A stretch of 36,812 bases of DNA from Bacillota bacterium (GTDB taxonomy: Bacteria > Bacillota > Clostridia > Saccharofermentanales > Fastidiosipilaceae), in NCBI GenBank assembly GCA_023388435.1, contig JAEWGG010000027.1:1-36812 (forward strand), written 5' to 3'. The translations under genes were made by a program, and so were the position numbers. Under the pieces are notes generated by a model. That model saw only the letters and a program-made list of their open reading frames with translations. It was not told the DNA's origin and made no database searches. Every line of letters starts with the position of its first letter. Within the stretch, counting starts at the first letter, position 1. This document shows, piece by piece, positions 1 to 8,144 of the stretch.

Positions 1-12
1 CGGGGAGCTGCT

Positions 13-2607
13 TTAGCCCTCCTTGTGTCTACGCCGCCGCAGCTTGTGTTGACGCTCCTCCTCAACAATGTCGCTGGCGCTGGCCCCGAGGGTCCGGCGC
101 AGACTGCGGCGGAGGAGGCGGCTGCGAAAGAGGAGGTAGCAGACCTGGGTCAGGCCGAGGAGGAAGAGGAGATAGGGGAGGATGAGCCAGATGGTGGATC
201 CATCCAGGCGGAAGAAAAAGACCTGGGGAAAGAGGAGCAGGGCGAGGATGGGCAGGGACAGACAGCCGAGGAAGAGGAGGCGCCGCCAGTGGTCGAAGGG
301 CTTGGAGGCGCTGTAGAGGCAGCGCAGGCCGATGGTCAGGAGGCAGAGGAAGGAGGCGCTGCGCAGCTGGGTGAGCGTCATGGGCCAGAGGATGTGGTAG
401 ACCTGGAGGAAAAGCAGGGAGAGGCAGGCAGCGATACCGGCGGGCAGGGCTGTGGGGAGGACGTTGGCGAGGAAGCTGCCACGAATACGCTCACGGTTGG
501 GTTTGAGGGCGAGAAAAAAGGCGGGGATACCAACGGTGGCGCTGGAGATGAGACTGGCCTGGATCGGATAGAGCGGATAGGTGATCGGGAGGAGGAGGGC
601 CAGGAGGGCGAAGAGTGTGGCATAGGTGGTTTTGACAAGGAAAAGCGAGGCCACGCGCTGGATGTTATTGACCACGCGACGCCCCTCGTAGACGGCCTCG
701 GGCATGGCGGAGAAGCGGTCATCGAGGAGGACAATGTCTGCTGCTCCACGGGCGGCATCGCTGCCCTGGGACATAGCTACGCCGCAGTCGGCCTGTTTCA
801 GGGCCGGGACGTCGTTTACGCCGTCTCCCGTCATCGCGACGCAGTGTCCCTGGGCCTGGAGGGCGCTCAGCAGAGCCTGTTTCTGGAAGGGACTGACACG
901 GCCGAAGCAGCGACCTTTTTGAGCGATGTCCTGGAGGTCCTGGCCTTCGGGGATCTGGGACATATCATAGAGGCTGTCTTCGGGGCAGCTAAGGTCCACG
1001 GCCTCGGCGATGGCAGCGACCGTGCGGGGGTTGTCTCCAGAGATAATCTTGATTTCCACTCCCTGCTCACGAAAATAGGCCAGGGTCTGGGCGGCGTCTG
1101 GGCGGATCTGATCACGGAAGAGGAGCAGGGCCAGAGTCTGGCGTTCCTCTGGGAGCTGATACTGGCCCTCGGCACGTTCGCGGGCGGCCACGGCGGAATG
1201 GGAGAAGACGAGGAGCCGCAGGCCCTGGCTGGCGAGGGTGCGGAGCAGGTCCTCGGCACGGAGGCGTTCTGCGGGCTGGAGGAGGTAGTCGGCCGCCCCC
1301 AGGAAGTAGGCATCGCCCTGCTCCGCTTGGTATCCGGACCACTTGCGCTCAGAGGAAAAGGGATAGATTTCCAGGGGGGCAGCGGTTTTTTCTGGGAGCT
1401 GAGCTCTAAATTGGCGGTTCAGGGCGCTTTGCGTGGCATTGCCCTCGGGAAAAATCTGGCAGAAGGCCAGGAGCTGCTGGCGCAGTTCCGCCGAGCAGTG
1501 TTCAGGAGCCCAGGGGCGAAGGGTCTGGCCCTCCTGCTTGAGCCGTTCCGGGGCCGCAGAGACCTCCTCCAGCTGTCCGGCGTCTAAGACCGCTTCAAGG
1601 AGCAGCTGGCCGGTGGTGATGGTGCCTGTCTTGTCGAGGCAGAGGCAGTCGACGCGGGCCAGGCTCTCAATGGCTGTCAAGCGCGGTACGAGACAGCGCT
1701 GGCGGGCCAGCTTGACGACGCTCACCGCAAAGGCCAGGGAGGCCAGAAGCACCAGTCCCTCAGGAATCATCGAGAGCAGGAGGGCCGAGCTGCTGATGAT
1801 GGCGGAGGGGAGGTCGCCCGCGCGGAGCCAGAAGATCTGCTTGAGCAGGAGCAGGAGTCCGAGGGGAAAGAGGACGATGGATATCAGGCGCAGCAGCTGA
1901 TTCAGACTCCGCATCAGGGGAGTCAACTGGCGCTTCTCCTGCCGTGCGCTGTGCATTAATTTCGCGGCGAGGGTCTCTGTGGAAACCAGCTGGACATAGA
2001 GGCTGCCCCGCCCCGCCTTGACGAAGGAACCTGAAAAAACGTCATCCCCCGCAGCCTTACGACAGGGGCGGGATTCGCCCGTCAGCTGGGACTCGTCCAT
2101 CTCAAGGCCCTCGCTGTCCAAAACATAGCCGTCCACGCTGAGCCGCTGGCCCTCGCGGAGGAAGAGGCGGTCCCCCGGCAGGAGTTCCGAATCCGGAATC
2201 TCCACCCGCTGGCCCCCACGGAGGACCAGGGCCTTGGACTCGCTCTGCAATTTCAGGCGATCGATGCTGCGCTTGGCCCGCAGTTCCTGGAAGCTCCCGA
2301 TAAACGTATTGGCGATGACCACACCGAAGAAGAGCAGATTGCTGAAGTAGCGCGGATTGTGGAGGGAGGCGTAGAGAATGAGCAGGGCCAGTAAGAGGTT
2401 CAGAAAATTAAAGTACGTGAAGATATTATCCGCCAGGATGCGCAGGGCGCTGCGGCTGTTGCTCTTCGGCGGGATGTTCTGCCGCCCCTGTTCACGGAGG
2501 CGGTCGGCCTCCTCCAGACTGAGGCCTGCGTAATCTGGTCCCAGGCGCGGTGGCGCTCCCTGGGGATCTTCATGGAGAGGCCTGGGGTTCAGCTGGTCTT
2601 TTTTCAT
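13..2607 (-). CDS. Cation-translocating P-type ATPase, CtpE-like
   Basis: This is an integral membrane pump that moves a cation across the membrane at the cost of ATP. The phosphorylation motif DKTGT is present (Asp at about residue 325 from the ATG used here). The actuator motif TGES, the hinge motif TGDGVND and a PEGL motif in the fourth membrane segment are also visible. PEGL followed by a long conserved run into DKTGT resembles mycobacterial CtpE, a calcium-uptake pump, more than MgtA or heavy-metal pumps (no N-terminal CxxC metal domain). About ten hydrophobic segments fit the usual topology. An in-frame GTG at 2628 would add seven residues. I prefer the ATG at 2607 because an AGGA-type ribosome site sits just upstream. 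It lies directly downstream of the dCMP deaminase and is probably co-transcribed with it. Family assignment is secure; calcium as substrate is inference. Confidence 0.93.
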   Translation of the reverse strand: MKKDQLNPRPLHEDPQGAPPRLGPDYAGLSLEEADRLREQGRQNIPPKSNSRSALRILADNIFTYFNFLNLLLALLILYASLHNPRYFSNLLFFGVVIANTFIGSFQELRAKRSIDRLKLQSESKALVLRGGQRVEIPDSELLPGDRLFLREGQRLSVDGYVLDSEGLEMDESQLTGESRPCRKAAGDDVFSGSFVKAGRGSLYVQLVSTETLAAKLMHSARQEKRQLTPLMRSLNQLLRLISIVLFPLGLLLLLKQIFWLRAGDLPSAIISSSALLLSMIPEGLVLLASLAFAVSVVKLARQRCLVPRLTAIESLARVDCLCLDKTGTITTGQLLLEAVLDAGQLEEVSAAPERLKQEGQTLRPWAPEHCSAELRQQLLAFCQIFPEGNATQSALNRQFRAQLPEKTAAPLEIYPFSSERKWSGYQAEQGDAYFLGAADYLLQPAERLRAEDLLRTLASQGLRLLVFSHSAVAARERAEGQYQLPEERQTLALLLFRDQIRPDAAQTLAYFREQGVEIKIISGDNPRTVAAIAEAVDLSCPEDSLYDMSQIPEGQDLQDIAQKGRCFGRVSPFQKQALLSALQAQGHCVAMTGDGVNDVPALKQADCGVAMSQGSDAARGAADIVLLDDRFSAMPEAVYEGRRVVNNIQRVASLFLVKTTYATLFALLALLLPITYPLYPIQASLISSATVGIPAFFLALKPNRERIRGSFLANVLPTALPAGIAACLSLLFLQVYHILWPMTLTQLRSASFLCLLTIGLRCLYSASKPFDHWRRLLFLGCLSLPILALLLFPQVFFFRLDGSTIWLILPYLLFLLGLTQVCYLLFRSRLLRRSLRRTLGASASDIVEEERQHKLRRRRHKEG

Positions 2608-2631
2608 AACTGCTCTTTTCCTGTTCACGTC

Positions 2632-3123
2632 TTAGTCGATATCGAAATTCAGAATCAGCTCTTTTTCCTGGGGCTGCAGCTGGCGCAGGTTCACCCCGGC
2701 CCGCTCCAGCATGCGCCGGGAGACCTGGAAGAGGGGCTGGTCGTGGTACTTGTCTGAGAGATAGACCACCTCGCGGATGCCCGACTGGATGATGGCCTTG
2801 GCACACTCGTTGCAGGGGAAGAGGGCCACGTAAATACTGCAATCTTTTAGACTGCAGCCAGGGTTATTGAGGATGGCGTTGAGCTCGGCGTGGCAGACAT
2901 AGGGGTATTTGGTGTCCTCCACCCGCCCCTCGCGCCCCCAGGGGATCTCGTCGTCGGAGATGCCCCAGGGCATGCCATTGTAGCCCGTTGACAGAATCTT
3001 GTGGTCCGGGTTGACAATGCAGGCCCCCACTTGGGTGTTCGGATCCTTGCTGCGCCGGGCGGCCAGGAGGGCCACGCCCATGAAATATTCATCCCAGGTG
3101 ATGTAGTCTGTCCGCTTGTGCAT
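2632..3123 (-). CDS. Deoxycytidylate (dCMP) deaminase
   Basis: It converts dCMP to dUMP, feeding thymidylate synthesis, in the cytoplasm. The zinc-deaminase signature is complete: CHAE with zinc ligand His78 and proton-shuttle Glu80, then PCNEC giving ligands Cys104 and Cys107. Length, about 163 residues, is normal for the ComEB/dCMP deaminase family. An upstream in-frame start at 3162 is unlikely: it falls inside the TATAAT of the promoter, and a strong GAGGAGG ribosome site stands just before the ATG at 3123. The P-type ATPase follows within about 25 bases on the same strand, so the two probably form an operon, though no functional link is obvious. A riboflavin-type deaminase is excluded by length and motif context. 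Confidence 0.93.
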   Translation of the reverse strand: MHKRTDYITWDEYFMGVALLAARRSKDPNTQVGACIVNPDHKILSTGYNGMPWGISDDEIPWGREGRVEDTKYPYVCHAELNAILNNPGCSLKDCSIYVALFPCNECAKAIIQSGIREVVYLSDKYHDQPLFQVSRRMLERAGVNLRQLQPQEKELILNFDID

Positions 3124-3160
3124 AGGGGCCTCCTCATGTGAGCAATCTGCTTTTGCCGCC

Positions 3161-3189
3161 ATTATATCGAAATGGGCTGAGACTGAAAT
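3161..3189 (-). promoter_or_regulatory. Sigma-A-type promoter for dCMP deaminase
   Basis: On the minus strand a perfect TATAAT (-10, plus coordinates 3161-3166) is preceded at 17 bases by ATTTCA (3184-3189), a weak -35. Transcription would begin near 3154, about 30 bases before the chosen ATG at 3123. Confidence 0.55.
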
Positions 3190-3211
3190 TAAAGAAAGCC
3201 TAAACAGATTT

Positions 3212-3241
3212 TTGCCAGGCTATCCCGTAAATTGCTATAAT
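3212..3241 (+). promoter_or_regulatory. Sigma-A-type promoter for the penicillin-binding protein
   Basis: TTGCCA (3212-3217), an 18-base spacer and a perfect TATAAT (3236-3241) precede the gene that starts at 3298. Together with the minus-strand promoter at 3161-3189 it forms a compact divergent promoter pair. Confidence 0.65.
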
Positions 3242-3297
3242 GACTGTCTGAATATGGCGAACTGGACCCTCTGGGTCTTCAATATGGAGGTAAAGCG

Positions 3298-5736
3298 ATG
3301 GCGGATGAGCGCCGACAGGGCCTGGGACCAGCGAAGACGGCGGGTCCTGGCAGCCGGAGTCAACGCGCGGTGAACCGCGATCTACTGAGCTTGCGCAACG
3401 AGCTCCGACACCACGTGAAGGGTAAGCCCTCGAAGGCCCAGCCCCTGCAGTCGGCCCCGGCCCTCCTGGGCCGCGGTCTCGTGCGCCTGGTGAAACTGGC
3501 CTGTGTCCTGCTAATCCTGGCCGTGCTCTTCGTCGGCAGCACGGGCGTAGGCATCCTGCTGGGCTACCTGTCCACGACGGATCCCGTCCCTTCCGAGCTG
3601 CTGACCACGGGCAGTGAGACGTCCAAGATGGTGGATATGCACGGCAGCCTGATGGCAAAATTCAAGGGCTCGGAAAATGTGGAGCGCGAGCCGGTCAAGA
3701 TTCAGGATGTGCAGAACACGTACATCATGAGCGCTTTTATCGCCATTGAGGATGAGCGCTTCCAGACCAATATCGGCATCGATCCCCAGCGCATCCTCTC
3801 GGCCCTCGTCTCGGCGGTGGCCAACGGCGGCAGTCCCTCCCACGGCGGCTCCACCATCACCCAGCAGGTGGTCAAGCTGACGACGGGTGATAACCAGACC
3901 TCGGCCCAGCGCAAGGTGCAGGAGTGGTACCGCGCGGTGCTCTTGAACAAGCGGCTGTCGAAGGCGGAGATCATGGAGCTGTACATCAATCTGGTGCCGA
4001 TGGGGAACAGCTACGTGGGCATCCAGACGGCGGCCAAGAACTACTTTAACAAGCCCGCCTCGGAATTGACACTGAGCGAATGCGCCTATCTGGCGGGCAT
4101 TCCCCGCGCCCCATCCATCTATAATCCCCGGACGGAGACCGGCCTGCGCAATGGTCTGCGCCGCATGCGCATTGTCCTCTCCAAGATGTATGAGCTGAAG
4201 ATGATCAGCCGCGGCCAGTACATGGACGCCCTGAATTCGGAGCTCCACTTTTATAAAAAAGATAAGAGCCAGGAGGTGTCCCAGGTCCTGTCGTACTTCG
4301 CGGAGGTCTGTGAAGGGGACGTCATTGAAGATTTGATGGCCAAGCGCAATATCAGCCGCGATATGGCCAACCACATCCTCTCGACTGGCGGCCTGACGAT
4401 TCATGCGACCTTCAATCCCGATGTGCAGGCTGTTTTGGACCAGCGCTACGAGAATGTGGACCAGCTGGTGCGCGATCCGGAGAACTACGCAAACTACCCG
4501 GAGAAACCGCAGTTTGCCCAGATCGTTATTGACAACAGCAATTTTTCCATTGCGGGTATGATTGGCGGCATAGGAAAAAAAGACGCGAACTACATTCTCA
4601 ACCGTGCGGTGGACATTCGCCGCCAGCCCGGTTCATCCATGAAGCCCCTGGCCGTGTACACGCCGGCTCTGGATCGGCAGGTGGTCACCGGGGCCACGGT
4701 TTATGAGGACAAGGCGGTCTATCTGGATCCCAAGCAGCCTGACACCCCCTATCCGCTCAATTATAGCCACACGTACTATGGCCTGGTCACGGTGCGCAAT
4801 GCCCTCAAGCAGTCCCTGAACGTGGAGGCTGGTCTGATCCTGCGCGACACCGGCGTGGACGTGGCTAAGGGCTACCTGAAGAAGTGTGGCATCGACCTCA
4901 GCAACGACGATGTGGGCATCGCCCTGGCCTTCGGCGCCATCGGGGGCGTCTCCCCCCTGCAGATGGCAGGGGGCTACGCCTGTCTGGCCAATGGGGGGCG
5001 CTACACCAAGCCCTACACGTACACGAAGGTCACCGACAGTTCCGGGGCGGTGGTCCTCAGCAATGAGCAGCCGCAGTACACCCAGGTCTACTCAGCCGAG
5101 GCGGCCTACCAGATGTCCATGATTCTCCAGGAGACCGTCTGGGGCGTGACCTCGAGTTTTGGTTTACCTGGACTGGCGGCGTTTCCGTGGGGACCCGTTG
5201 AGGGCGTGGGACAGCTGACTTTTCCAACTTGTGGCAAGTCCGGTACGACGGACGACACCCGCGATCACTGGTTCTGCGGCTATACCCCCTATTTCACGAC
5301 GGCTGTCTGGTTTGGTATCGATGACAACAGTCCTTTGGTCTCCCAATATTCAGCCTATTCCTGTGAGGATAGCTGGTTTACTACCATGGATGCCATCCAC
5401 CAGAATTTGCAGCTGGGCTATAAGGACTTCCCGCGTCCGGAGACCATTGTGGAGAAGGTCATCTGCAATCGTTCCGGTCAGCTGGCTACAGCTAATTGTG
5501 GGACCAATGCCCAGACCGAGTACTTCAATGTGAACAGCCCACTGACGCCTACGGCCTACTGCCCACTACACGGTATCTACATCCCGCCGACTCAGGCCCC
5601 GGCCCCGACAGAGGCCGGTCAGCCCACACATCCGGCCGCCAGCCAAGCCGAGCAGCCGGCCCAGCCCCCGGTGGAGCAGCCGGTCCAGCCTCCGGTGGAG
5701 CAGCCGGTCCAGCCCGCTCCCGCCCCCCAGGGCTAG
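3298..5736 (+). CDS. Class A penicillin-binding protein (transglycosylase/transpeptidase)
   Basis: A bifunctional peptidoglycan synthase anchored in the membrane with its catalytic domains outside. A basic cytoplasmic N-terminus is followed by one membrane segment near residues 65-90. Next comes a GT51 glycosyltransferase domain with the EDERF motif (catalytic Glu151) and the GGSTITQQ motif. The transpeptidase domain has SSMK (active Ser446), SLN (506-508) and KSGT (647-650). The last 50 or so residues are a Pro/Gln/Ala-rich tail with PVEQPVQP-type repeats, probably disordered in the wall; no PASTA domain is seen. A GGAGG ribosome site precedes the ATG. At 812 residues it is typical of the PBP1a group. 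No downstream gene appears linked, since a candidate terminator follows. Confidence 0.96.
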   Translation: MADERRQGLGPAKTAGPGSRSQRAVNRDLLSLRNELRHHVKGKPSKAQPLQSAPALLGRGLVRLVKLACVLLILAVLFVGSTGVGILLGYLSTTDPVPSELLTTGSETSKMVDMHGSLMAKFKGSENVEREPVKIQDVQNTYIMSAFIAIEDERFQTNIGIDPQRILSALVSAVANGGSPSHGGSTITQQVVKLTTGDNQTSAQRKVQEWYRAVLLNKRLSKAEIMELYINLVPMGNSYVGIQTAAKNYFNKPASELTLSECAYLAGIPRAPSIYNPRTETGLRNGLRRMRIVLSKMYELKMISRGQYMDALNSELHFYKKDKSQEVSQVLSYFAEVCEGDVIEDLMAKRNISRDMANHILSTGGLTIHATFNPDVQAVLDQRYENVDQLVRDPENYANYPEKPQFAQIVIDNSNFSIAGMIGGIGKKDANYILNRAVDIRRQPGSSMKPLAVYTPALDRQVVTGATVYEDKAVYLDPKQPDTPYPLNYSHTYYGLVTVRNALKQSLNVEAGLILRDTGVDVAKGYLKKCGIDLSNDDVGIALAFGAIGGVSPLQMAGGYACLANGGRYTKPYTYTKVTDSSGAVVLSNEQPQYTQVYSAEAAYQMSMILQETVWGVTSSFGLPGLAAFPWGPVEGVGQLTFPTCGKSGTTDDTRDHWFCGYTPYFTTAVWFGIDDNSPLVSQYSAYSCEDSWFTTMDAIHQNLQLGYKDFPRPETIVEKVICNRSGQLATANCGTNAQTEYFNVNSPLTPTAYCPLHGIYIPPTQAPAPTEAGQPTHPAASQAEQPAQPPVEQPVQPPVEQPVQPAPAPQG

Positions 5737-5758
5737 ACAGATGATGACGGAAGGGGAA

Positions 5759-5806
5759 GTCCTGTGAGACTCGCCATGAGCGAGGTGATAGGACCTCCTC
5801 TTTTCT
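5759..5806 (+). terminator. Candidate terminator after the penicillin-binding protein
   Basis: Nested inverted repeats, GTCCT (5759-5763) with AGGAC (5790-5794) and CTCGC (5770-5774) with GCGAG (5780-5784), are followed by a pyrimidine-rich run with TTTT. The stem is interrupted and the U-tract is poor, so confidence is moderate. The rest of the 5737-5967 gap shows no gene and no convincing promoter. Confidence 0.4.
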
Positions 5807-5967
5807 ATAGTTCGGCAATTTTGAGCAAGAGAGGAGCTGAGGCCAGAACGTTGTGACAGACTTTTCGCAGTGCATATGCGGCTACGAGAAATTCGGCCCT
5901 GCCGGGGTCTTTTGCCCCCGCCCCAGAATTAACAGAGATATATTAAAGAAGAATTGCGAGGAACATA

Positions 5968-6564
5968 ATGCGAGGATTGTGGTTAATTGACGGAGCATAC
6001 CTGTATAAGTCCGGGCGGCGTTTCCAACATGAGCATCCGGAATATGCGACGATGGGTATCGACTATAAGAAATTAAAGGATCGCCTGCGCTCGGAGTATG
6101 GGATTGACGACCTGGACACCTGGTATTTCAACGCGACGCCGAATCCGGTGGAGGACGGGCGCAACGGTTTTTACAGCTGGCTCAAGAGCACGGAGCCGAA
6201 GGGCCCGAACATGCGGGTCAAGCTCTATGCGCTAAAAGACAAGCACGTCTACTGCCGGGCCTGCAATGAACATTTTTCGATTAAAGTCCAGAAGGGGGTG
6301 GACGTGGGTCTGGCCACGACGGCCCTGCGCCTCTATCCCCGCTACGACGTGATCATTCTCTCGGCGGGGGATGGGGACTTCGAGGACTTCATCCGCTACC
6401 TGGTGGAGGAGCAGGATAAAAAGCTCTACATTGCAGGTTTCGACCGGAGCATATCGCCGGACCTCCAGCAGTACAGCACGAACAACTTCCTGCTCAATGA
6501 GCATTATGAGGAAATCTGTGACAGCCGCAATTACAGCGAGGAGATTCTGGAGGAGGAGCTCTAA
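5968..6564 (+). CDS. NYN-domain (PIN-like) protein, putative ribonuclease
   Basis: The fold is recognised from three acidic clusters of the NYN/LabA family: IDGAYL with Asp8 at the N-terminus, KGVDVGL with Asp112, and SAGDGDFEDF with Asp135, Asp137 and Asp140. In this family such residues bind divalent metal, and characterised members act on RNA; the substrate here is unknown. A CxxC pair (Cys96, Cys99) lies in a short insertion before the second cluster and could bind zinc or be redox-active. A GAGGAA ribosome site precedes the ATG. It lies 45 bases upstream of larE on the same strand, so it may be co-transcribed with the Lar genes, but no functional link is established. Confidence 0.85.
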   Translation: MRGLWLIDGAYLYKSGRRFQHEHPEYATMGIDYKKLKDRLRSEYGIDDLDTWYFNATPNPVEDGRNGFYSWLKSTEPKGPNMRVKLYALKDKHVYCRACNEHFSIKVQKGVDVGLATTALRLYPRYDVIILSAGDGDFEDFIRYLVEEQDKKLYIAGFDRSISPDLQQYSTNNFLLNEHYEEICDSRNYSEEILEEEL

Positions 6565-6609
6565 GCCCCTCAGGCTCGCTGCGGTTCATCCGGAAAAAAT
6601 ACGCTTACT

Positions 6610-7359
6610 ATGATGAATTTAAAACAATTTTTTCAGGAGCAGCCCTCTGTTGCCCTGGCCTTTTCCGGCGGTGTCGATTCGACCTACCTGCTGGCGGAGG
6701 CCCAGCGCCTGGCCCAGAGGGTCAAGGCCTATTATGTAGCGACGGCCTTTCAGCCACGTTTTGAGCAGGAAGAGGCCCTGGCCCTGGCGGCCGATCTGGG
6801 AGCAGAGCTGGAACTCATCCCTCTGGATATCACGGGGGCGAAAGAAGTGCTGGCCAATCCGCCGGAGCGCTGTTACTGGTGTAAGAAACGGATTTTTACG
6901 CAGATCCTGGAGGCCGCCCGTCGCGATGGCTTCACCGTGCTCATCGATGGGACAAACGCCAGCGACGACTGGGATGAGCGGCCAGGGATGCGGGCTCTGG
7001 AGGAGCTGCAGGTCTATTCCCCGCTGCGTCTGGCGGGTTTGACGAAGGAGGAGATACGCCAGCGCTCACGAGAGCTGGGGCTGGCGACCTGGGACAAGCC
7101 CGCCTACGCCTGTCTGGCGACGCGGATTCCGACGGGGCGGACGATCCGCTTAGCGGACTTAGAGCGGACGGAGCGGGCGGAGGCTTATCTGATGGGCTTG
7201 GGCTTCCGTGACCTGAGGGTGCGCCTTGTGGGCGAGCTCGCCCGCATACAGCTCCGGGCGGAGGACCTCCCGAAGCTCCTGGCCCAGCGGGAGGAGATTC
7301 TGAATCAGTTAAAGCAGGACTACCAGGGGGTATGCCTGGACTTGGAGTTACGGCCATGA
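6610..7359 (+). CDS. larE: LarE, ATP-dependent sulfur transferase for nickel-pincer cofactor
   Basis: LarE activates the carboxylates of the pyridinium dicarboxylate adenylate made by LarB and inserts sulfur, a step toward the nickel-pincer nucleotide used by lactate racemase LarA. The PP-loop SGGVDS is at residues 19-24. Three cysteines stand out: Cys88 and Cys91 in a CYWC motif, and Cys168 in ACLATRIP, the position of the sacrificial sulfur donor in Lactobacillus plantarum LarE. Having all three suggests the subgroup that uses a [4Fe-4S] cluster and can turn over catalytically; that is inference. Length (249) is slightly short of the well-studied protein. No good ribosome site precedes the tandem ATG ATG start, so translation may be coupled or weak. 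It overlaps larB by four bases. Confidence 0.92.
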   Translation: MMNLKQFFQEQPSVALAFSGGVDSTYLLAEAQRLAQRVKAYYVATAFQPRFEQEEALALAADLGAELELIPLDITGAKEVLANPPERCYWCKKRIFTQILEAARRDGFTVLIDGTNASDDWDERPGMRALEELQVYSPLRLAGLTKEEIRQRSRELGLATWDKPAYACLATRIPTGRTIRLADLERTERAEAYLMGLGFRDLRVRLVGELARIQLRAEDLPKLLAQREEILNQLKQDYQGVCLDLELRP

Positions 7360-8144
7360 GCGGGAGAGAGGGGCAGAAAGAACTGCGTGCCCTGCTGGAG
7401 GCCCTGGCTGGGGGGCAGATCAGTGTGGATACGACCCTGGAGCGTCTGGCAGAAAGAATTTCTGTCGAGCCCCAGAGCCTGGATCTGGGTTTCGCAACCC
7501 TGGACCTGGAGCGCCGGCTCCGCCAGGGCGTGACAGAGGTTGTCTACGCTGCGGGGAAGGAGGCAGGGCAGATTCGGGCCATCGCCGAGGCCCTGCAGGC
7601 TGCGGGGCAGGAGCGGGTCCTGATCACGCGGCTGTCCCCAGACAAGGCGCAGTCGCTGGAGGATTTGCCGGATTTTTGTTACAACAGACAGGGGCAGATC
7701 GGCCGCCTGGGGCCCCTGCCTGAGGTGGATGGTCTGGGAACGGTTCTCATCTTAACTGCGGGGACCAGTGATCTGGCCGTCGCGGAGGAGGCCGCCTGGA
7801 CTCTGGAGTATCTGGGTAACCGTGTGGAGCGACTGAATGATGTCGGTGTGGCCGGCCTGCACCGTCTTCTTTCCCAGCTGGAGCGCCTGCGTCAGGCGTC
7901 GGTGATTATCGTTATAGCGGGTATGGAGGGAGCCCTGGCCAGCGTGGTGGGCGGTCTGGTGGACTGCCCTGTCCTGGCAGTACCAAGCAGCGTGGGCTAC
8001 GGCACGGCCTTCGGCGGCGTCACCGCCCTGCTGTCCATGCTCAACGCCTGCTCAGCTGGCATTGCGGTACTTAACATTGACAACGGCTTCGGCGCGGCCT
8101 ATATGGCGCACAAGATTAATCACATGGGAGGCAACTGTGGCTAA
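7356..8144 (+). CDS. larB: LarB, nicotinate adenine dinucleotide carboxylase/hydrolase
   Basis: LarB carboxylates and hydrolyses nicotinic acid adenine dinucleotide to begin synthesis of the nickel-pincer nucleotide. The C-terminal two thirds is a PurE-like (AIR carboxylase) domain, recognised from the TAGTSDLAVAEEA stretch, the IAGMEGALASVVGG stretch, and PSSVGYG followed by the NIDNGFGA ending. The start is taken at 7356, where ATGA overlaps the larE stop and a GGAG site lies eight bases upstream; a further in-frame ATG at 7332 lacks such support. Length, 262 residues, is normal. It overlaps larC by eight bases, indicating tight translational coupling in an E-B-C order. Confidence 0.93.
   Translation: MSGREGQKELRALLEALAGGQISVDTTLERLAERISVEPQSLDLGFATLDLERRLRQGVTEVVYAAGKEAGQIRAIAEALQAAGQERVLITRLSPDKAQSLEDLPDFCYNRQGQIGRLGPLPEVDGLGTVLILTAGTSDLAVAEEAAWTLEYLGNRVERLNDVGVAGLHRLLSQLERLRQASVIIVIAGMEGALASVVGGLVDCPVLAVPSSVGYGTAFGGVTALLSMLNACSAGIAVLNIDNGFGAAYMAHKINHMGGNCG

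Noticed and set aside
25..1587. A 520-codon open frame on the plus strand
   Set aside because: It is antisense to the P-type ATPase, is made of Glu/Gly/Ala-rich sequence with no motif, and has no ribosome site. The ATPase on the other strand has every family motif.
7332..7355. Extra N-terminal residues for LarB from an upstream ATG
   Set aside because: The ATG at 7356 overlaps the larE stop in the usual ATGA manner and has a GGAG site; the upstream ATG has no support.
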